Source: Metarhizium brunneum
Lineage: Eukaryota > Ascomycota > Sordariomycetes > Hypocreales > Clavicipitaceae
Length of the DNA: 64,000 bases
Assembly: GCF_013426205.1 (NCBI RefSeq)
Contig: NC_089423.1
Coordinates: forward strand, 7,414,351 to 7,478,350
Reading direction: 5' to 3'
The notes beneath the pieces were generated by a model. It did not search any database, had not been told where the DNA came from, and saw only the letters and a list, made by a program, of their open reading frames with translations. The translations under genes and the position numbers were made by a program. Each line of letters starts with the position of its first letter. The first letter of the stretch is position 1. Below, one piece after another: positions 1 to 12,100 of this stretch.

Positions 1-393
1 GGTAACAGGATAGTTGGTGGCAAAGATGGGAAGATGGTATCGTGGAAGGAGATAGAAAAGGAGCTCCAATCCGCCAAGTCAGAGGGCGGGCAGGGCACTT
101 CTGAGAACAACAAGCCTGCACCACCAAAGCCAACGCCATCAGCCACACCTGAGCAAATTGAGTGTATTAATAAAACTTTCACTAAGTTTTACGCCTGCAA
201 GGACAAGACTTGCAGAGACAATGCTCTGAAGGAGGTGGACGAGTGTACAGCAAGACCAGCCACACTTACTTATGAAGAGTGTGGTGAAATACTTCAATCT
301 AAGTATTCTCTCTGTAAGGACGACACAACTTGCAAAGATAATACTCTGGATGACTTTAGAGAGTGTGCAGCCCACATCAAAAGTTCTTAGAGT
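1..393 (+). CDS. 3' end of a cysteine-rich protein with two four-Cys repeats (partial)
   Basis: The reading frame is open from the left edge and the first ATG in the window is at 34, so the true start is probably outside. The C-terminal half contains two similar units, each with four cysteines: the first spaced C-X10-C-X4-C-X10-C, the second C-X10-C-X5-C-X10-C. Each unit ends in an acidic DEC or REC. Before them is a Pro/Lys-rich linker (PAPPKPTPSATPEQ). The pattern suggests a small disulphide-stabilised or secreted protein, but no signal peptide can be seen because the 5' end is missing. I do not recognise the family. Function unknown. Confidence 0.5.
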
Positions 394-1439
394 GCCTATA
401 AAACTCTTGCGACTTTAACACTAGAGCAACAAACAAGTCGGGGGGCAATTGACAACTGCTAGTACGGGAGGTAACATTTATATCGGACTAGGCCCAAGAA
501 TAGCTCGGCTGCGCTCTCGCCCCTATCAGGAGCTTAAGAGTTCTTCGAGCTCTTATTTTCTAGTTCTTCTCTTTCTTCAGCTTTAGATTCTTATAGTAGT
601 CTCTTAGCTATTTATTAATACACTCGCTTAGACTTTTACAATATTATAGCGGACAGGGACCACACCGTGGAAAGCTTGAGATTTGGGTTAGTTCAAAAGG
701 CTCAAGTATTTTGAGGACACGCTCAACTAACACATGCCACGCCCGAAATGGGGTTACCACTTCAGGTAACGGCTTCCAGCTTCTGGCAGGAGCGAGGCAC
801 GTAAACTGAAAAGGAAGGAAAAGGACTAGAGGGACTTAATAAAGTAAAAGTAGCACGGTAAATATCTTTGTTCAGCCAAAGGCTATATATATATACTTTA
901 AGGTACGAAAGGCTTTTCTGGACGTACCTTAATACTAAAAGTTTCTTCCCGTTAAAGCCTTCGTCTCTTGTTAGTTATAGTTTCTTGTCCTCTACTTGGT
1001 CTTTTTTTGTTACCCAGCCCGACCCCGCAAGGAAGTTGATGGATTTGCCTGCGTCTCCAACGGTCTTCCTTCCTACTCAGCTTCCGCAGCCTCGCTTGTG
1101 CAGCGGTCATCTCTTCGGGTACTTTGTTGCCTACCAGATCTCTCTCCCACGCTTTCGACAGTAGCATGATGTTATCCAGAGACCTCCTGTACTCGAAACG
1201 CCGCTACGCTATAGTATTCTGTCGTGGCTGGGGCCCCCGTCGACGCAGCTTGGGTAATGCCCTTACGATTGCTTCCACTTCTTCTCGTCGCGAAACCTCT
1301 TCAAAAGCTGATCTTGCTAATCGAAACGCGGAGGCCGCACCTGTAAGCCCCCCACACCCCGATGGTCGACTGTCTCCTTGGCTGCTGATCTGGGGCAGTG
1401 CGGCTATCTAGAGTATTTCTTACCATGTCCGCAACTAAG
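394..1439. other. Gene-poor stretch with no supportable gene
   Basis: The stretch has normal base composition until about 1430. Short ORFs on both strands (for example a charged, Arg/Lys-rich minus-strand ORF at 952-1167) have no recognisable domain. A remnant of a mobile element is possible but I cannot support it. Confidence 0.4.
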
Positions 1440-2860
1440 TTTATTATTACTACTTTACTATGTGTAATTTACAGCCAGGATTCCCTACTATACTGCTGTT
1501 ACTTTAACGTTAAGTACCCCTAATAGATAGTATATATTTAGCTTTAAAGCTTTACTGCTTAGATTATATTACTTATAAATACGCTTTTTTTAGATATAAA
1601 AAACTTACCTAAAAATAACTTCTCTTATATTATAGTATTTCCTTTAGATTATATTATCTTTTATTATAGTACTATATTAATAAGCTAATAGTCCCTTATA
1701 TTTACTATAACCTTATTTTTACCTTTATTATTATAGTTTTAGCTAGTCTAGGTAAATAACTTTTTATTTTAACTTTATTAGTAGTAGTCTTTTTAATATT
1801 ATATTATTTCCTATCCCTTTGTAATAAGAGGGAAAACTATAATATAAAGCTACTTTTTATTAACTAGCTTTATAATATTCTTCTTAATTTTCCCTTTTAT
1901 CTTTTTTTTTTCTTATTTTTTTAGTTATTTTATTAAGTTTTTTTACTTTTTTAATATTTTTAGCTTTTAATAATATATTTCTTTTCTTATTAATATTCTT
2001 TATAATAATAGCTTTTTTATTACTTTTTTAGGCTTATTAACTTTAATTCTTAAAGTTATAATAAGTAATTTACTTATATTAAGCTTATTACCTTTTTTAG
2101 TACTAGTTATAGTTATAGTTATTAATTACCGACTAAGTCTGATATTAGTAAGAAGCTGTAATACTTCAGGGAGCGATATAAAGCCGGAGACCTATAAGTA
2201 ACTGCTTTATAGAGCAATTTATTTAAATTAGGTGTATAAAAGCAAAACAGGGTAATTATAGGGAAGATAATAGGCTTTATAAAAGTTAAGCGTAAACTTT
2301 ATTAATTTATATTATATTAGATTACTTTAAGTTTTTTAGGGTATAACTCACGTGGTTATAAGTTATTATTATTATTATATATATTTTTAACGCGTAGAGT
2401 TATAAGCTTTTACTGGCGTATAAAGTTATAAATCACCTTTTAAGCTAATAGATTTAATGTATTATAATATATATACTATTTTTTAAATTATATATTACTA
2501 TTAAATTAGCTAGGTATAGCTATTAATTGTGTTACTAGTAGGTCCTGGTGATTAACTAGCCTTTTTTTTATTTTTTTATTATAATTTAATATTATTTCCT
2601 ATAATAGCTAATTAAGCCCTAATAGCTACTCTATTTAAATAAAAATAATATTATTATTACTTTTTCCTAATATAAATTTTTAGTATATATAAATAAGGCC
2701 TTATTAACCTATATATATATACTTTTTAAGTTATACTTTTTAAGTTATTTAAATACTATACTCCTGCCTTTACTTATTAGTTCTAGTAATATTTACTAGG
2801 CTTGCCTTGTATTATAACTTACCTGTAATATAAAGGGCCATTTTAAGCATTAACCTGATC
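1440..2860. repeat. AT-rich, RIP-like repeat block (left copy of an inverted pair)
   Basis: Base composition drops sharply to nearly pure A/T with TA-rich words, as left by repeat-induced point mutation. From about 1850 to 2700 it reads as the reverse complement of about 62500-63370. Anchor words include ACCGACTAAGTCTGATATTA at 2129 against TAATATCAGACTCGGTCGGC near 63090, and GGGTATAACTCACGTGGTTA at 2339 against a matching word near 62880-62900. The differences are mainly transitions. No ORF survives. The ancestral element is unknown. Confidence 0.75.
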
Positions 2861-3163
2861 CTTAGACTAAGTATCATGCTATTATCCCCCTTCCAGAGCG
2901 TACACGCCATAATGTCATTTGGCAGCACAGCCAGGAACGAACCTTCTCCCCGTAGGGCTTTTATTTGCACCACCTACAGTGGGTATAGTCTCTCTCCATG
3001 CGCCGGTGAGCACTTCAGCCTATACACCTGCATTTTCTCATTAACAGCAAACTCACCAAACCGTCCATGTTAAAAAGGAAAGAAAATTCAGACAGAACAA
3101 TCTAATAAATTTCTTATGTGAATAGAAAGAGAAAAATATAAAGTAAATTCAAAACCCGCCTGA
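2861..3163. other. Spacer downstream of the PKS-NRPS gene
   Basis: About 300 bp of ordinary composition between the AT-rich block and the stop codon of the synthase. It would hold the 3' UTR of the synthase. No other feature is visible. Confidence 0.4.
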
Positions 3164-6100
3164 TTATATGGCCGCAAAACGAACCCGGCTTGTCTTGTTA
3201 ACTATATTCGCCATAGCTCTCAAATCTACCGCCTGCTCTAAAATTCTTAAATGCACCTTGACACCTATCCTGGCCCTGATAGCATACTGCAAGTTAACTA
3301 GATGCAAAGAATTTCCTCCTATCAAGAAGAAACTAGAGCTTGGGCCAATGTCGGCGGACTCTGCCACTTCGCCAATAACATTAATCCACAGGTTGCGAAG
3401 AATAGCCTCCGTTTCCGTCATGTCGGCTTCACCTTGTTCTTGTCTCGAGAGTAGAGGGAGCGGCAAGGCCTCTAGAGCTGCCGTATCCAGTTTTCCATTC
3501 GGTGTCATTGGCAAACGCTCCAGGGGCACAATGGCCGATGGAATCATGTAGCGTGGCAGCGTCATCGTGCGGACAAGTTGAGTAAGCTGCTCGTTGCTCA
3601 AAGTCTTGCCGTGTCTAAAGACGACGTGGCAGACGAGGAGTTGCGCATCGCCCCGAACAGTCACGGCTGCGTTGATCAAGTCGTTTGGTGCGGCCTCCAA
3701 GACTGCGCCAGCGACTTCTCCAAGGTCAACGCGCAGACCTCGCAATTTGACGACTGCATTGCCGCCCCGAGTCCTCCCAAGAAAGATGACTGACCCGTCT
3801 GGATGGAGAATTCCCCGATCACCAGACTTGTACATGGTGCTAAATCTTGCGTCTACTTGCTTAGCAGTGGCAAATGGGTTCTTGACGAACTTGGCATCAC
3901 TCATCTCAGGGCTGAGATAGCCATTGGCGACCCCTGCGCCGCCGATGCATATTTCGCCCGCCATGCCTTGAGGCAGCAAGCTCCCATCCTGCTCACTGGT
4001 GATGTAAATCGATGTGTTTGGAAGGGCGTGGCCGACGCATCCGTTCTGATCCTCGCTCTTATCGTAGGTAGCAGCAGCCCTCACCGGTATATCTCGACAT
4101 GTCACAATGAAAGCCTCGGTAGGACCATAGCAGTCGGTCAGGGTCAGATTGGGCAATTTCAAACCTCGTATGCCATCAACCACGAGCTGGGGGAGAGCCT
4201 CTCCGGCTGTTCCTGCAAAGCGCCAAGAGTGGCATTGTCGTAGGGCAGCGTCGGCATATGTAAGAAGCAAGCCATACTCGGAAGGGGTGCACATTGTGTA
4301 CTCAATCTTCTCATCCACCATGAGCCTTGAAAGCATATCCGGATCCCCTCGAGCTTCGACGGGCGCAACCACGAGCATCCCTCCGTTGGTGAAGGCGCTG
4401 TAAATTTGAGCCAGAGACAAGTCAAAGCCAAATGATGTTTGTTGCAAAACCGTAATCTGTCCAAAGCCGTGGGTTCTGCTCGCAAACTCTGCATACATCA
4501 TCAAGGCTCTTTGATGGAGCCTAATGCCCTTGGGTGCGCCGGTCGAACCACTTGTGAATAGAATACAGCTATCGGATTCTGCCTCGCAAGGGACACGCTT
4601 GGGAATAGGAGAATCCTGTTGGCGATCCCGGGCGAGTTTCGTGATATCGAATGACTTTATGACGTGGTCTGCAGTCTCTGCGATTGCGCTCGCAGCGGTT
4701 GCTCTGTGAAAGACGAGGACGTCCGGGTTACATGCCCTCAATATGGTTTGACGTCTTGCAGCAGGTAAGCTGACATCAAGGGGAACGAAGACAGCCCCAA
4801 CATGGAAAACTGCCAACATGACGGCGTAAAACTCAATGCTTGGTTCACAGTGAACAGCAACCCGAGATCCCTTGGTAATGTTCGCTTCGATCAAAATCCT
4901 GGCGTAAAGACCTGCCTTTGCCCTCAATTGGCAGTAGGTGATGGTTTCGCTACCGTGCTTGACCGCAACCGACTTTGGGAAGCTGGTAGCGACCTGATAA
5001 AATCTTTCACATAGCGAATTGGGCCATGAATACTGCAACTCTGATCCTTGGGCAGCAGTCGCGGCTTGTTGTATCTGAGCGTTGCTGAACAGCTTGTAGT
5101 CCTTGACAGAAGCCGTGGGCTCTTGACTTATAGTCTCGAGCACATTGATAAAGGTTTCCATCATGAACTGTGTGGCTTCAATGGAGTAGAAATCATCACT
5201 TAACCTCATGTTGAGTACATGATCCCCAGAGGCGGTGTGGAGAACATCGACTGTCATATCGTACAAAGTCGTATAGTTGAGCTCGCCCAGGGTCAAGGTA
5301 CAACCTCCCATGGGGCTCAATCTGCTCTCCTCAACTCCTCGGTAATCATACGCAATCTGGAACATGGGCATATTGCCTTCACTTGTCTCGGGCCGCATCT
5401 TTTCCAAAATGGCGGCAAACGGAATATTCGCGTTGTCGAGGCAGTCCAGCAGAGTCTGGGCCGTATCTTTTAATACGCTCGAGAATGATTTGCCCAAGAC
5501 TCCTTTGGATCGAAGTGGTAGGACATCGGCCAAATGCCCAACGGTGCCCCCAAACTTACTCGTTGGGTCACGACCGTTAAACACAACCCCAATGCACAAG
5601 TCGTCAACGTTTAGAAGGCGGCAAAGCAGTACATGTAAAGCGGACAAGTAAAATTGCATGGGAGTAACATGGTGATATTGAATGACTTTGTCAATGCGTT
5701 GCACTAAATCGCCGTCCAACACCGTTTCAATGTAGTGATGACCGTATGCTCGTTGTCGACGTCTTGTTTTGACTTTTGCAAGGGGGAGCAATGGAAGAGG
5801 CTCCGGGGCAGGGTTCAGAAGCTTTTTCCAGTATTCAAAACTGTCAACAAAACGTCCGCTCCGGATATCGTCGAATTGTTGCCGCGCAAAGTCGAGATAT
5901 GACGTAGGATTTGGACTCAGAGGTGCAAATTGATATGCGCGGCCAATATCACCCATCAAATGAGCCATACTGAATGCGTCAATAGCAATATTGTGGAATC
6001 CCAAAACCAGAGTATGAGACTGCTCGCCATGACTAATCAGTGTGGCGTGAAGCGTGTCTCCTATCGAAAGATCGTACTCATGTTTAGCCGTTTCCTCGAA

Positions 6101-9100
6101 TGCCTTCTTGACGTCCGCCGCTCCAGTTTCAGCTGTTGAATGCAATAGCGTAAGCCGAGATTGCCGCTTTCTCTTAATTACGTGCTGTCTAGGCTCAGAG
6201 CTTTCTGCACTCGCCAGGAAACATGTTTGAAGCGCGTCGTAATGAAGCATCGTTGCATCAAATGCCCGACTGAACCTGTTAATACTCAGCTGACCCTTGA
6301 TATTAATCTTTACGGTGAGGTTGAATGATGACGGCATCTCGGAGATTGTGTTCAAGTAGAACCATCCTGACTGTGCATATGACAAACTTTCTGATTGAAG
6401 ATATTCTAGCTCAGGCTCCGGCGTCACGATGGACGATTCTGTAGTTGATTGCTGGTAAGAGGTCGGTGATGCTTCATTCTTGATAGAGTTGGTAGTAGGA
6501 GTACTCATGGCAGAGGTATTTAGCTGTGTCTCGCCAGTTAATGTTGCTTTGGGCATCAGTGTCGCCGATTCGCTGCGAACCTCCCCTTGGGGTGTGGGCT
6601 GTGTCTTGACATTTGCGGGCTCGGCGTTTTGGGTCGACTTCTTGTCGAGATACTGTTCGGCGACGGTTCGAATAATAGAAGAAGACGAGTCTCTACCAAA
6701 AATCTTGAGCATAGAAATGTCGACGGCCATCTTCTCCCGGAACCACTTGCGAATTGCTATGGCATTGATTGAATCAATGCCTAGATGAGACAAGGGCTCA
6801 TCAGGATGGATTGAGTGCAACGAAACGTGGATCATGGACTCAATCTTGGCTGACAGTAACTCAGTGATGGGTGGAATTGCCTCGTCAACTGAACTGGAGT
6901 TTTCCAGATCCAGCTCCCACTGCTGGGTTGAAGCCGGCGCTTTGTCTATTGTTTCTTTTCCAATGGATTTGGAAACGCGCACCATATGGGACAGGAAAGC
7001 TGAATCAACCCATGATGGCCTTACGGCCTGTCCCCGATCAGTGAATGTTTCGAGGCCCATGATGACCTCACCACTTCCAGTGGCTGGGTTGCCCTCAACG
7101 ATTCCCTGGAGTATGACATGGTGAAAGTCTGCCTCGGATAACGCCGTTGGAACAAAGGAGCGGAGCCATTCCTCAACGTTGGAACTACCAGATCGATCTG
7201 ATCGGGCCACGTATCCGACGTCTACCAGCATCCCAAAGTTGAGAATTGATGCTGCCAGACCACGTCGCCTTCGGTTCCTTACCATGCTCATCATAAATGT
7301 ATTGCCTGCGTGGTACATTGGCTGTCCGGCGTTGCCACACACGGTCAGCAAGGATCCAAAAGCCATGAAGAAATCCAACTTGTCGGTTCTGAATTCATCA
7401 TCAAGATGAGCTGTGCCAGAGACCTTGGGCTGGAGCTGTTTTCCAATGCTCTCCGCCGAAAGATTTGCAAACACTCCAGGTTCCAGCACCAAAGCGGCAT
7501 TCGTGACACCACCAATCTGCGGCATGGTGCGACGGAGCAAAGAGACCGTCTCGCGGACCTGAGAGCGGTCTGTCACATCCATTTTTACCACACGAATGTC
7601 GATGCCATCTCTTCTGAGGTCCTTTACCCAGGGCTGCTCTTTTGGATTTCGGCTGGAGAGAACAATGTACCGCGCTCCGCCACGAACCAGGAAATACGTC
7701 AGAGATTGACCGAGGTCACTTGCCATGCCCACCAAAAAGTATGTTTTGTTTGGTGATATGAGGGTGCTTGGGTCAAGAGGCTGGCGTGTTACACCAATTT
7801 GTGCCTCTCTGTCCCATCTTGTCACGGCAGAGAGATGTCCCGGGTTGGCATTCCGCCTTTGCGGCACATCCTTGATGTCGACGATGGTGGGTGTTGAGGC
7901 TGTGCGGAAGACATCCTGTTGCATCTGATAAATGTCTATAGCTTCCTCGACCGATTGTTGCGTGACGCTTCTGGTGTCAAATCCTTGTATAGTGCAGCTA
8001 GCTGGCAAGTATGGCAACACAACTTTCGTATCCGTTTGAGACAAATCGAACAGAGCAGCTGTGTCAGAAGGAATCAACTTGTGTATGCTACGAGTCGATT
8101 GGTGTGGATGAATAGAAATCCATTCTGCCCTCTCACTTTGCTGTTTTGAAGTGACTTTGACAAACAACACTTTTCGCCCGGACCTGGCGGCCAAGGAAGA
8201 TGTCACTCTGGCTAGCTCTTGAGATGCACCGCAAACAAGGGTTGTTCCGTCGCTTAGCATGCGGGAAACTATCTGTGATGCAATCAAACAGCTTGCCAGG
8301 TTGACTAGAGTCGTCGCATCGCAATTCTGAGCAAGGGATGAGCGGGCAATGGACTTGTTGCCAATAGAAGCAATAGAAGCATCCTTCCTTGACAAGGTCA
8401 GTACTGTCTCTTGTGCATATTTCAGCTGGCCATAGGAGAGAAAGCAAGGGAACTTGCTCTCGCTGTGCAAAGCAACTGATAACTTGACATGGACAGGCAT
8501 ATCACCCTCCAAGATGTCAATGCCACGACTGCACACAAGTTGGGATTCGGGTGAATCAGCATCTTGGGCAGTCTCAATGGGCTCATCAGGCCCAACGAGC
8601 TTCACAACCCGGCGACGGCCAGAGTTGTAGATCTCGTTGGATTCGTCATTCACCACTATTCGGTCCACAATCATGTGCGAATCCTTTATAACAACCTCTG
8701 GCTCTTCCTTCCACAGCATCCCCTCAGTCGTGTCAGGCGAAGATGATGAGAATACGAGGCGAAGAAACTGGCGCACCAGCGCGTGTACATCCCACTCATC
8801 CTGTGCGTCGAAATCGAGAAATTGGAGGCTCACATGGGTCAACTCAAGCCTGAGTGAGCGCCCAATACCGATCATAATGTTTGCATATGGGTCATCTACC
8901 AAACGGCCCGATGTTACCCACAATGTGTTTTTGCAAGTTCCCAGCACTTCCTTGAGATTTTCCATCTCATTTTCTGTCGGGAAAGAAGAGAACAGCGGCC
9001 TGTCAAGTTCCTGGAGGACTATGACGGATGATGCAGGTTGGATGCGAGACATGTCCACTTCATCGAACCGCCCATATGCCTGGATTTCTGGTGCCCAAGC

Positions 9101-12100
9101 ACGCAGGAGCTTGTCTATACCTCTGATGAGGCTCGAGACTCGGCTCGTCTCACCTCCGATGATTGTCACGGGGTTTGGCGGGATCATACCCATAGCAAGA
9201 AGGGGATCTCGTAGGATTTCGAAGCGATCGTCAACAGCTTGGGCTGAAAAGACGGACACCCCGTGCATGCGCGAATCAGGCTGGTCGTGTAAAATGCAGT
9301 CAATACCCGAGAACCCCGATCGGTGAAGCAGTTTGTCGAGGTCGCCTGTCTTGACGGCGTATCCATCTGTTGCTCGACTGTTGGAACCTCTCGACCAGTT
9401 CTCTAATCCGCCCATGAGAGCAATTGGTCGAAGCGAGGCGCCTGTAAGCGCCATGGAGATTAAGAAGCCCCCAGGGCGCAAGACGCGTCGCAAGTTCTGG
9501 ACAACTTGTGCCAGAGTTGGACTTGCACGTAACAAACCGGTCACAATGACAACATCGTACAACCCCAGATCGTCCTCTTGGAATGTCAGGTCCGTCTCGA
9601 AATCAACGTGTCTGAAGCTGCCAATTTTGTTCAAGTCGGTCGGAACCAGAGACTCCTTGAGTCTGCTGAGGACTGTTTCCGAGGAACCGGCGCAGGTGTA
9701 AGATTCGTACGCATCACCAATAGCATCAAAGACGCTGGCGGCAGCACTGCCAGTGCCAGTGCATATCTCAAGAACGTTGGTCCGGGGAAATTTATGACTG
9801 ACTTGACGTACCAGCTGAGAGATGAACTGGATGCATAAAACAAAGCTTTGGGTATCCTGGTAGGAGGACTTTGACGACATCTCAAGTACTTCATTTGTTG
9901 ACTCGTAGTCCCCTCTCAGCAAAGAGATGGACTTTTCCCCATTCACCTTCAGCATTGCCATGTCAACATCCCCAGGATACCGGCTTAGTACATCTTCAAT
10001 GGTAGCTGAATCGTCCTCAAGCCATTCTCTTCGCAAGTGAGACTGGTCGCCTGTGCGAACTTTGGTCATAATGGCGTTGATATAGTAAATCAACTGCTGA
10101 TGCTGTGGCTTCAGTCTCTCCAATTCCTGTTTGTTCACCGAATGAGCCAAGGACTGCAGGTAAAACAGCGCGACCCGTTCGTAATTCTCCAACGTATAAA
10201 GCGGTGGTCCCAATGGAACGGCATCTGCCAGCGGATGAATCAGGCCATATGCCACATCCAGACCCCAAACTGTCTTGGCCAGAATGTTCCGATCGTCTGA
10301 GGGCTGCGGGTCCGATATGGCCTTGAAACTGACACCCTCCATTTGAATTCCGCACACATCGCCATGAGGGCTCATTTGATCACGCAGGTTGATGTCGATT
10401 TCCATCAGCTTCCCAATACCTCTACTCACCATGTATGCCTCAATGTCAACGTTGGTCGAGCGATTAGGACCCCGGAACCTTTCATTTGGATTTACGACAA
10501 CCCTTTTAATCCCAACAGGAAGGTAAGAGGAGGCCATGGAGTTTTCAGCGGCAGATAAAAAGGTTGAAAGCCCTGCTTGAAGGGCGACGTCTAGAATGGC
10601 AGGATGCAGCGTGCAGTCAATATTGAGATCTTCTATAGACCACGAGGCACCTGCCTTGGCGTGACCCCAGCATCTGTTGAGCAAAGTCAGTCCACGAAAA
10701 GGACCTTGATATTGAAAGCCCATCTCCGAAGCCGCGCCATAGAATCGGTCAATGTTGAACGGGGTGAGGTTGACCTCGGAGATGCAGACCGGCGCCAAGT
10801 CTGCCGACTCGAATTCGCCGAGGTGAATACGCAACCGGCCGTGGCAAGTTCTGTCGGCATCGCGCTGATCAGGATAACTGTAGCATGCGAACTCGGCCTC
10901 CAAAACACAGCCAGCCTCAACGTTCTGGGGCGAGACATGACTGCGAATGATGAACAAGACCTCGACCTCGTCCCTCTCGCCAATGGCTAATGCTGTAGTG
11001 ATCAACAAATCCTCTACTTGGATCAGTTTGATCGCTCTTCCTTTGACAAAGGCTTTGGCGGCATCCACAGCCAAACTAATGTAGCCAGTCGCGGGGAACA
11101 GAACCTGGTTTTGAAAGACGTGCCCCTTGAGCCAGGGCATCTCGTGGAGCAGGAAGATGTTGCGCCATACCTGCTCGTACTGGGAATCATTCCACAGGCG
11201 GCCGAGGAGGTCATGGGGGAGTTGTTTGCCGAGACGGTAATTCTGAACCACGCGTGACTCTCGCCAGTGAATCTGCGTGTGATCCCAAGAGTACGGTGGT
11301 AGGTTTTTGATGGTCTGCGGCTGGGCGACAAGGCCAAACGCTCTTCGCCATCCACCAAAGTCAATCGAAGACGGGGAAATAGTCCAAAGAGCTGCAAGTG
11401 CCTCTGCGAATGTTTCTATACTGTCTCCATCTCGACTCAGCAAAGGAGCATAGTGTGGAGTGTAATCAATAGACTGCGTCAGGGTCTGCTTCAACGGGCC
11501 TCGCAAGGCGGGATGAGGCCCAACTTCAATTGCAGCGGAAAACTTTGTCGATGCGTCTTGTACGGCCAACTTGACGGCTTCCGAAAAGTAGACGGGTTGC
11601 ACCATGTTGTCAAGCCAGTACTGGCCCTCTAGCCCAAACTGTGGAGGGTTGGCGAGGATATCCGTATTGGTCTTTACACTGGAATACCAGGGACAGTCGT
11701 CATCACTTGCAGGAGTCAGTACACGCACATTGAGTTGTTTGAGATGGGCTGCATAAGCGTCTACACATGCAAGCATCTGGTGTGAATGGTAGGCCGTGTC
11801 GACCTGAAGAACTCGGGCTTGGATGTTGCGCTCATCCAGGACTCTCTTGGCCTCCACGACGGCGTCTGCATCGCCAGACAGCGTTGTGCTTGAAGGAGAG
11901 TTACTGGCTGCGATGGTGATTCTGCCTTTGAATTGCTGCTCAGAGCATAGCGCCATGGCGTCATCAAGGGACGTGGCGACCGCCATCATGCCGCCTGATC
12001 TCCCACCGTTTCCTTGGGCGAGATGAGCCACGTGGCCTCGATAGTAAGAGATTCCCATGGCATCCCTCCTGGTGAGGAGGCCTGCCGCGTATGCTGCTCC

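Noticed and set aside
1..60. RIVGG-like phrase suggesting a trypsin-type protease
   Set aside because: The following sequence has no His/Asp/Ser protease motifs and becomes a cysteine-rich protein; a chance match.
8637..9326. 229-codon plus-strand ORF
   Set aside because: It lies fully antisense to the methyltransferase region of the PKS-NRPS, is rich in Ser/Arg with no domain, and is the shadow of a GC-rich coding strand.
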